Origin: Calliphora vicina
Taxonomy: Eukaryota; Arthropoda; Insecta; Diptera; Calliphoridae
Assembly (NCBI RefSeq): GCF_958450345.1
Contig: NW_027052658.1
Span: forward strand, 434,001-498,000
Direction: 5' to 3'
Length of the DNA: 64,000 bases
In this document: piece by piece, positions 56,114 to 64,000 of the stretch
Numbering within the stretch: the stretch's first letter is position 1
How the letters are laid out: each line of letters starts with the position of its first letter
Notes under the pieces: generated by a model
Told to the model about the DNA's origin: nothing
The model's database searches: none
The model's input: only the letters and a program-made list of their open reading frames with translations
Translations under genes and position numbers: made by a program

Positions 56114-59100
56114 GAGTAAGAGGGTAAGAGAGCAAGAGAGTAAGAGAGCAAGAGAGTAAGAGAGTAAGACAGTAAGAGAGTAAGAGAGTAAGAGAGTAAG
56201 AGAGTAAGAGAGTAAGAGAGTAAGAGAGTAAGAGAGTAAGAGAGTAAGAGAGTAAGAGAGTAAGAGAGTAAGAGAGTAAGAGAGTAAGAGAGTAAGAGAG
56301 TAAGAGAGTAAGAGAGTAAGAGAGCAAGAGAGCAAGAGAGCAAGAGAGCAAGAGAGCAAGGGAGCAAGAGAGCAAGAGAGTAAGTGAGTAAGAGAGTGAT
56401 AGAGTAAGAGAGTAAGAGAGTAAGAGAGTAAGAGAGTAAGAGAGTAAGAGAGTAAGAGAGTAAGAGAGTAAGAGAGTAAGAGAGTAAGAGAGTAAGAGAG
56501 TAAGAGAGTAAGAGAGTAAGAGAGTAAGAGAGTAAGAGAGTAAGAGAGTAAGAGAGTAAGAGAGTAAGAGAGTAAGAGAGTAAGAGAGTAAGAGAGTAAG
56601 AGAGTAAGAGAGTAAGAGAGTAAGAGAGTAAGAGAGTACGAGAGTAAGAGAGTACGAGAGTAAGACAGTAACACAGACAGTTAGACAGTAAGACAGTAAG
56701 ACAGTAAGACAGTAAGACAGTAAGACGGTAAGACAGTAAGACAGTAAGACAGTAAGACAGTAAGTAAGAGAGTAAGAGAGTAAGAGAGTAAGAGAGTAAG
56801 AGGGTAAGAGAGTAAGAGAGTAAGAGAGTAAGAGAGTAAGAGAGTAAGAGAGTAAGAGAGTAAGAGAGTAAGAGAGTAAGAGAGTAAGAGAGTAAGAGAG
56901 GTAAGAGAGTAAGAGAGTAAGAGAGTAAGAGAGTAAGAGAGTAAGAGAGTAAGAGAGTAAGAGAGTAAGAGAGTAAGAGAGTAAGAGAGTAAGAGAGTAA
57001 GAGAGTAAGAGAGTAAGAGAGTACGAGAGTAAAACAGTAACACAGACAGTTAGACAGTAAGACAGTAAGACAGTAAGACAGTAAGACAGTAAGACAGTAA
57101 GACAGTAAGACAGTAAGACAGTAGGACAGTAAGACAGTAAGACAGTAAGACAGTAAGACAGTAAGACAGTAAGACAGTAAGACAGTAAGACAGTAAGACA
57201 GTAAGACAGTAAGACAGTAAGTAAGAGAGTAAGAGAGTAAGAGAGTAAGAGGGTAAGAGAGTAAGAGGGTAAGAGAGTAAGAGGGTAAGAGAGTAAGAGA
57301 GTAAGAGAGTAAGAGAGTAAGAGAGTAAGAGAGTAAGAGAGTAAGAGAGTAAGAGAGTAAGAGAGTAAGAGAGTAAGAGAGTAAGAGAGTAAGAGAGTAA
57401 GAGAGTAAGAGAGTAAGAGAGTAAGAGAGTAAGAGAGTAAGAGAGTAAGAGAGTAAGAGAGTAAGAGAGTAAGAGAGTAAGAGAGTAAGAGAGTAAGAGA
57501 GTAAGAGAGTAAGAGAGTAAGAGAGTAAGAGAGTAAGAGAGTAAGAGAGTAAGAGAGTAAGAGAGTAAGAGAGTAAGAGAGTAAGAGAGTAAGAGAGTAA
57601 GAGAGTAAGAGAGTAAGAGAGTAAGAGAGTAAGAGAGTAAGAGAGTAAGAGAGTAAGAGAGTAAGATGGTAAGAGAGTAAGACAGTAAGACAGTAACACA
57701 GACAGTTAGACAGTAAGACAGTAAGTAAGAGAGTAAGAGAGTGAGCGTAAGAGGGTAAGAGAGTAAGAGAGCAAGAGAGTAAGAGAGTAAGAGAGTAAGA
57801 GAGTAAGAGAGTAAGAGAGTAAGAGAGTAAGAGAGTAAGAGAGTAAGAGAGTAAGAGAGTAAGAGAGTAAGAGAGTAAGAGAGTAAGAGAGTAAGAGAGT
57901 AAGAGAGTAAGAGAGTAAGAGAGTAAGAGAGTAAGAGAGTAAGAGAGTAAGAGAGTAAGAGAGTAAGAGAGTAAGAGAGTAAGAGAGTAAGAGAGTAAGA
58001 GAGTAAGAGAGTAAGAGAGTAAGAGAGTAAGAGAGTAAGAGAGTAAGAGAGTAAGAGAGTAAGAGAGTAAGAGAGTAAGAGAGTAAGAGAGTAAGAGAGT
58101 AAGAGAGTAAGAGAGTAAGAGAGTAAGAGAGTAAGAGAGTAAGAGAGTAAGAGAGTAAGAGAGTAAGAGAGTAAGAGAGTAAGAGAGTAAGAGAGTAAGA
58201 GAGTAAGAGAGTAAGAGAGTAAGAGAGTAAGAGAGTAAGAGAGTAAGAGAGTAAGAGAGTAAGAGAGTAAGAGAGTAAGAGAGTAAGAGAGTAAGAGAGT
58301 AAGAGAGTAAGATGGTAAGAGAGTAAGAGAGTAAGATGGTAAGAGAGTACGAGAGTAAGATGGTAAGAGAGTACGAGAGTAAGACAGTAAGACAGTAACG
58401 CAGACAGTAAGACGGTAAGACAGTAAGACAGTAAGACAGTTAGACAGTAAGACAGTAAGACAGTAAGACAGTAAGACAGTAAGAGAGTAAGAGAGTAAGA
58501 GAGTAAGAGAGTAAGAGAGTAAGAGAGTAAGAGAGTAAGAGAGTAAGAGAGTAAGAGAGTAAGAGAGTAAGAGAGTAAGAGAGTAAGAGAGTAAGAGAGT
58601 AAGAGAGTAAGAGAGTAAGAGAGTAAGAGAGTAAGAGAGTAAGAGAGTAAGAGAGTAAGAGAGTAAGAGAGTAAGAGAGTAAGAGAGTAAGAGAGTAAGA
58701 GAGTAAGAGAGTAAGAGAGTAAGAGAGTAAGAGAGTAAGAGAGTAAGAGAGTAAGAGAGTAAGAGAGTAAGAGAGTAAGAGAGTAAGAGAGTAAGAGAGT
58801 AAGAGAGTAAGAGAGTAAGAGAGTAAGAGAGTAAGAGAGTAAGAGAGTAAGAGAGTAAGAGAGTAAGAGAGTAAGAGAGTAAGAGAGTAAGAGAGTAAGA
58901 GAGTAAGAGAGTAAGAGAGTAAGAGAGTAAGAGAGTAAGAGAGTAAGAGAGTAAGAGAGTAAGAGAGTAAGAGAGTAAGAGAGTAAGAGAGCAAGAGAGC
59001 AAGAGAGTAAGACAGTAAGACAGTAAGAGAGTAAGAGAGTAAGACAGTAAGACAGTAAGACAGTAAGAGAGTAAGAGAGTAAGAGAGTAAGAGAGTAAGA

Positions 59101-62100
59101 GAGTAAGAGAGTAAGAGAGTAAGAGAGTAAGAGAGTAAGAGAGTAAGAGAGTAAGAGAGTAAGAGAGTAAGAGAGTAAGAGAGTAAGAGAGTAAGAGAGT
59201 AAGAGAGTAAGAGAGTAAGAGAGTAAGAGAGTAAGAGAGTAAGAGAGTAAGAGAGTAAGAGAGTAAGAGAGTAAGAGAGTAAGAGAGTAAGAGAGTAAGA
59301 GAGTAAGAGAGTAAGAGAGTAAGAGAGTAAGAGAGTAAGAGAGTAAGAGAGTAAGAGAGTAAGAGAGTAAGAGAGTAAGAGAGTAAGAGAGTAAGAGAGT
59401 AAGAGAGTAAGAGAGTAAGAGAGTAAGAGAGTAAGAGAGTAAGAGAGTAAGAGAGTAAGAGAGTAAGAGAGTAAGAGAGTAAGAGAGTAAGAGAGTAAGA
59501 GAGTAAGAGAGTAAGAGAGTAAGAGAGTAAGAGAGTAAGAGAGTAAGAGAGTAAGAGAGTAAGAGAGTAAGAGAGTAAGAGAGTAAGAGAGTAAGAGAGT
59601 AAGAGAGTAAGAGAGTAAGAGAGTAAGAGAGTAAGAGAGTAAGAGAGTAAGAGAGTAAGAGAGTAAGAGAGTAAGAGAGTAAGAGAGTAAGAGAGTAAGA
59701 GAGTAAGAGAGTAAGAGAGTAAGAGAGTAAGAGAGTAAGAGAGTAAGAGAGTAAGAGAGTAAGAGAGTAAGAGAGTAAGAGAGTAAGAGAGTAAGAGAGT
59801 AAGAGAGTAAGAGAGTAAGAGAGTAAGAGAGTAAGAGAGTAAGAGAGTAAGAGAGTAAGAGAGTAAGAGAGTAAGAGAGTAAGAGAGTAAGAGAGTAAGA
59901 GAGTAAGAGAGTAAGAGAGTAAGAGAGTAAGAGAGTAAGAGAGTAAGAGAGTAAGAGAGTAAGAGAGTAAGATGGTAAGAGAGTACGAGAGTAAGACAGT
60001 AACACAGACAGTAAAACGGTAAGACAGTAACACAGACAGTAAGACAGTAAGACAGTAAAACAGTAAGACAGTAAGACAGTAAGACAGTAAGAGAGCTAGA
60101 GAGCAAGAGAGTAAGAGAATAAGAGAGTAAGAGAGTAAGAGAATAAGAGAGTAAGATAGTAAGAGAGTAAGAGAGTAAGAGAGTAAGAGAGTAAGAGAGT
60201 AAGAGAGGTAAGAGAGTAAGAGAGTAAGAGAGTAAGAGAGTAAGAGAGTAAGAGAGTAAGAGAGTAAGAGAGTAAGAGAGTAAGAGAGTAAGATAGTAAG
60301 AGAGTAAGAGAGTAAGAGAGTAAGAGAGTAAGAGAGTAAGAGAGTAAGAGAGTAAGAGAGTAAGAGAGTAAGAGAGTAAGAGAGTAAGAGAGTAAGAGAG
60401 TAAGAGAGTAAGGGAGTAAGGGAGTAAGGGAGTAAGAGAGTAAGAGAGTAAGAGAGTAAGAGAGTAAGAGAGTAAGAGAGTAAGAGAGTAAGAGAGTAAG
60501 AGAGTAAGAGAGTAAGAGAGTAAGAGAGTAAGATAGTAAGAGAGTAAGACAGTAAGACAGTAAGACAGTAAGACAGTAAGTAAGAGAGTAAGAGCGTAGG
60601 AGGGTAAGAGAGTAAGAGAGTAAGAGAGTAAGAGAGTAAGAGAGTAAGAGAGTAAGAGAGTAAGAGAGTAAGAGAGTAAGAGAGTAAGAGAGTAAGAGAG
60701 TAAGAGAGTAAGACAGTAAGACAGTAACACAGACAGTTAGACAGTAAGACAGTAAGACAGTAAGACAGTAAGACAGTAAGACAGTAAGACAGTAAGTAAG
60801 AGAGTAAGAGAGTAAGAGAGTAAGAGAGTAAGAGAGTAAGAGAGTAAGAGGGTAAGAGAGTAAGAGAGTAAGAGAGTAAGAGAGTAAGAGAGTAAGAGAG
60901 TAAGAGAGAAAGAGAGTAAGAGAGTAAGAGAGTAAGAGAGTAAGAGAGTAAGAGAGTAAGAGAGTAAGAGAGTAAGAGAGTAAGAGAGTAAGAGAGTAAG
61001 AGAGTAAGAGAGTAAGAGAGTAAGAGAGTAAGAGAGTAAGAGAGTAAGAGAGTAAGAGAGTAAGAGAGTAAGAGAGTAAGAGAGTAAGAGAGTAAGAGAG
61101 TAAGAGAGTAAGAGGGTAAGAGAGTAAGAGAGTAAGAGAGTAAGAGAGTAAGGGAGTAAGAGAGTAAGAGAGTAAGATAGTAAGAGAGTAAGAGAGTAAG
61201 AGGGTAAGAGAGTAAGACAGTAAGACAGTAAGACAGTAAGAGAGTAAGAGAGCAAGAGAGCAAGAGAGCAAGAGAGCAAGAGAGCAAGAGAGCAAGAGAG
61301 TAAGAGAGCAAGAGAGCAAGAGAGTAAGAGAATAAGAGAATAAGAGAATAAGAGAGTAAGAGAGTAAGAGAGTAAGAGAGTAAGAGAGTAAGAGAGTAAG
61401 AGAGTAAGAGAGTAAGAGAGTAAGAGAGTAAGAGAGTAAGAGAGTAAGAGAGTAAGAGAGTAAGAGAGTAAGAGAGTAAGAGAGTAAGAGAGTAAGAGAG
61501 TAAGAGAGTAAGAGAGTAAGAGAGTAAGAGAGTAAGAGAGTAAGAGAGTAAGAGAGTAAGAGAGTAAGAGAGTAAGAGAGTAAGAGGGTAAGAGAGTAAG
61601 AGAGTAAGAGAGTAAGAGAGTAAGAGAGTAAGGGAGTAAGAGAGTAAGAGAGTAAGAGAGTAAGAGAGTAAGATAGTAAGAGAGTAAGAGGGTAAGAGAG
61701 TAAGACAGTAAGACAGTAAGACAGTAAGAGAGTAAGAGAGCAAGAGAGCAAGAGAGCAAGAGAGCAAGAGAGTAAGAGAGCAAGAGAGCAAGAGAGCAAG
61801 AGAGTAAGAGAGTAAGAGAGTAAGACAGTAAGACAGTTAGACAGTAAGACAGTAAGACAGTAAGACAGTGAGACAGTAAGACAGTAAGACAGTAAGACAG
61901 TAAGACAGTAAGACAGTAAGACAGTAAGACAGTAAGACAGTAAGACAGTAAGACAGTAAGACAGTAAGACAGTAAGACAGTAAGACAGTAAGACAGTAAG
62001 ACAGTAAGACAGTAAGACAGTAAGACAGTAAGGCAGTAAGACAGTAAGACAGTAAGACAGTAAGACAGTAAGACAGTAAGACAGTAAGACAGTAAGACAG

Positions 62101-63798
62101 TAAGACAGTAAGACAGTAAGACAGTAAGACAGTAAGACAGTAAGACAGTAAGACAGTAAGACAGTAAGACAGTAAGAGAGTAAGAGAGTAAGAGAGTAAG
62201 AGAGTAAGAGAGTAAGAGAGTAAGAGAGTAAGAGAGTAAGAGAGTAAGAGAGTAAGAGAGTAAGAGAGTAAGAGAGTAAGAGAGTAAGAGAGTAAGAGAG
62301 TAAGAGAGTAAGAGAGTAAGAGAGTAAGAGAGTAAGAGAGTAAGAGAGTAAGAGAGTAAGAGAGTAAGAGAGTAAGAGAGTAAGAGAGTAAGAGAGTAAG
62401 AGAGTAAGAGAGTAAGAGAGTAAGAGAGTAAGAGAGTAAGAGAGTAAGAGAGTAAGAGAGTAAGAGAGTAAGAGAGTAAGAGAGTAAGAGAGTAAGAGAG
62501 TAAGAGAGTAAGAGAGTAAGAGAGTAAGAGAGTAAGAGAGTAAGAGAGTAAGAGAGTAAGAGAGTAAGAGAGTAAGAGAGTAAGAGAGTAAGAGAGTAAG
62601 AGAGTAAGAGAGTAAGAGAGTAAGAGAGTAAGAGAGTAAGAGAGTAAGAGAGTAAGAGAGTAAGAGAGTAAGAGAGTAAGAGAGTAAGAGAGTAAGAGAG
62701 TAAGAGAGTAAGAGAGTAAGAGAGTAAGAGAGTAAGAGAGTAAGAGAGTAAGAGAGTAAGAGAGTAAGAGAGTAAGAGAGTAAGAGAGTAAGAGAGTAAG
62801 AGAGTAAGAGAGTAAGAGAGTAAGAGAGTAAGAGAGTAAGAGAGTAAGAGAGTAAGAGAGTAAGGGAGTAAGGGAGTAAGAGAGTAAGAGAGTAAGATAG
62901 TAAGAGAGTAAGAGAGTAAGAGAGTAAGAGAGTAAGAGAGTAAGAGAGTAAGAGGGTAAGAGGGTAAGAGGGTAAGAGGGTAAGAGAGTAAGAGGGTAAG
63001 AGAGTAAGAGAGTAAGAGAGTAAGAGAGTAAGAGAGCAAGAGAGCAAGAGAGCAAGAGAGCAAGAGAGCAAGAGAGCAAGAGAGCAAGAGAGCAAGAGAG
63101 CAAGAGAGTAAGAGAGTAAGAGAATAAGAGAGTAAGAGAATAAGAGAGTAAGAGAGTAAGAGAGTAAGAGAGTAAGAGAGTAAGAGAGTAAGAGAGTAAT
63201 AGAGTAAGAGAGTAAGAGAGTAAGAGAGTAAGAGAGTAAGAGAGTAAGAGAGTAAGAGAGTAAGAGAGTAAGAGAGTAAGAGAGTAAGAGAGTAAGAGAG
63301 TAAGAGAGTAAGAGAGAAAGAGAGAAAGAGAGAAAGAGAGAAAGAGAGAAAGAGAGTAAGAGAGTAAGATGGTAAGAGAGTACGAGAGTAAGACAGTAAC
63401 GCAGACAGTAAGACGGTAACACAGTAAGACAGTTAGACAGTAAGACAGTAAGACAGTAAGACAGTAAGACAGTAAGACAGTAAGACAGTAAGACAGTAAG
63501 ACAGTAAGACAGTAAGACAGTAAGACAGTAAGACAGTAAGACAGTAAGACAGTAAGACAGTAAGACAGTAAGACAGTAAGACAGTAAGACAGTAAGACAG
63601 TAAGACAGTAAGACAGTAAGACAGTAAGACAGTAAGACAGTAAGACAGTAAGACAGTAAGACAGTAAGACAGTAAGACAGTAAGACAGTAAGACAGTAAG
63701 ACAGTAAGACAGTAAGACAGTAAGACAGTAAGACAGTAAGACAGTAAGACAGTAAGACAGTAAGACAGTAAGACATTAAGACAGTAAGACAGTAAGAG
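56114..63798. repeat. GTAAGAGA satellite, distal block with GTAACACAGACAG markers
   Basis: The 8-bp array resumes after the LINE poly(A) and runs to the end of the satellite. No CATTTTAAG cassettes occur. Instead a GTAACACAGACAG or GTAACGCAGACAG marker appears near 56668, 57034, 57692, 58395, 60000, 60030, 60725 and 63398, usually next to GTTAGACAG and a GTAAGACA run. A CAGTAAGTAAGAG 4-bp phase slip follows near 56760, 57219, 57720, 60579 and 60793. Other marks are GTACGAGA, GATGGTAAG, GAATAAG and GGGAGTAAG units, and one-base slips (GAGGTAAG) at about 56899 and 60207. Five GAGAGAAA units lie at 63314-63355. Long pure GTAAGACA runs lie at about 61810-62170 and 63430-63780. No gene is seen. 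Confidence 0.95.
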
Positions 63799-64000
63799 CT
63801 AGGAAGCTAAATTTTTTTATATTTGGATGGCATGAGATTGTAGCTTTCTAACAAGGTATAACTTATGTAGCTAGCATAAATAGTACCCGATATATATGCA
63901 GGTATATCGGACATTTTTCAAAAAATGTCCCAAAATTACCCCAGTTTTTAACGACTTCATATAAATCGCAATTTTAAAAGGCCCTAAAGACTTTTATATT
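63799..64000. other. Right flank outside the satellite, AT-rich, no gene seen
   Basis: The 8-mer periodicity stops at about 63798 (AGTAAGAG, then CTAGGAAGC). The remaining 202 bp are AT-rich with no convincing ORF, LINE motif or satellite unit. It may be unique sequence or the edge of another repeat; its identity cannot be decided from this window. Confidence 0.8.
63887..63930. repeat. Two adjoining inverted repeats in the right flank
   Basis: CCGATATA (63887-63894) is the inverse of TATATCGG (63903-63910), with an 8-base spacer. Sharing its last two bases, a second and tighter palindrome follows: GGACATTTTT (63909-63918) pairs perfectly with AAAAATGTCC (63921-63930) across a 2-base gap. Such palindromes can be ends or subterminal parts of DNA transposons or hairpins in transcripts. 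No transposase is visible. Confidence 0.75.

Noticed and set aside
1..63798. CRISPR array or protein-coding VNTR
   Set aside because: There are no unique spacers between repeats and no cas genes. The unit is an 8-mer with no preserved coding frame on the + strand.
56114..63798. Telomeric repeat
   Set aside because: The unit lacks the G-run of TTAGG-type telomeres, and the array is followed by non-repeat DNA rather than a chromosome end in this window.

Overview
The window is eukaryotic satellite DNA. About 55 kb of the 64 kb is one tandem array of an 8-bp unit, GTAAGAGA (same circle as AAGAGAGT), roughly 6,900 units by length. It is interrupted by two near-identical copies of a non-LTR retrotransposon (LINE) on the + strand and ends in about 200 bp of AT-rich non-array DNA at the right edge. 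There are no bacterial-type genes, tRNA, rRNA or CRISPR. The LINE's ORF1 layout (PHD-type zinc finger, coiled coil, LINE ORF1 C-terminal domain), its AT-rich, Asn-rich coding style and the purine-rich short satellite fit an arthropod, probably an insect. The species cannot be named from the sequence.

Layout. 1-3540: array rich in paired 20-bp cassettes (GTAA + CCCCCATTTTAA-like insert + GACA). 3541-10842: cassette-poor array with GCAAGAGA blocks, GTAGGAGA markers and a repeat structure of about 2.2-2.4 kb. 10843-18540: cassettes alternating with long pure GTAAGACA runs. 18541-36352: clear higher-order repeats of about 2.4-3.1 kb with a fixed order of markers. 36353-41700: array leading to LINE copy 1 (41701-45393, 3' truncated). 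45394-51460: array homologous to about 37042-41700 but about 1.4 kb longer. 51461-56113: LINE copy 2, complete at both ends with a poly(A) tail. 56114-63798: distal array with a different marker, GTAACACAGACAG, and no CATTTTAAG cassettes. 63799-64000: unique-looking flank with two inverted repeats.

How the parts relate. The two LINEs are not independent insertions. They share every disabling lesion, differ by only two substitutions over 3.69 kb, and lie in homologous flanking array. The best model is one old insertion that decayed and was later tandemly duplicated together with about 4.7 kb of satellite. The breakpoint is at 45393/45394, where the LINE's TTTAAG joins array TAAGAGAG through TAAG microhomology. 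The LINE has thereby become part of a large satellite repeat unit.

Neither LINE copy can be autonomous. ORF1 is open for 303 codons, but its tail is frameshifted. ORF2 is split by at least three frame changes and two in-frame TGA codons, and it has lost the YADD catalytic box of reverse transcriptase. The very long open frames on the minus strand of the array are an artefact: TCTCTTAC repeats have no stop codon in any frame.
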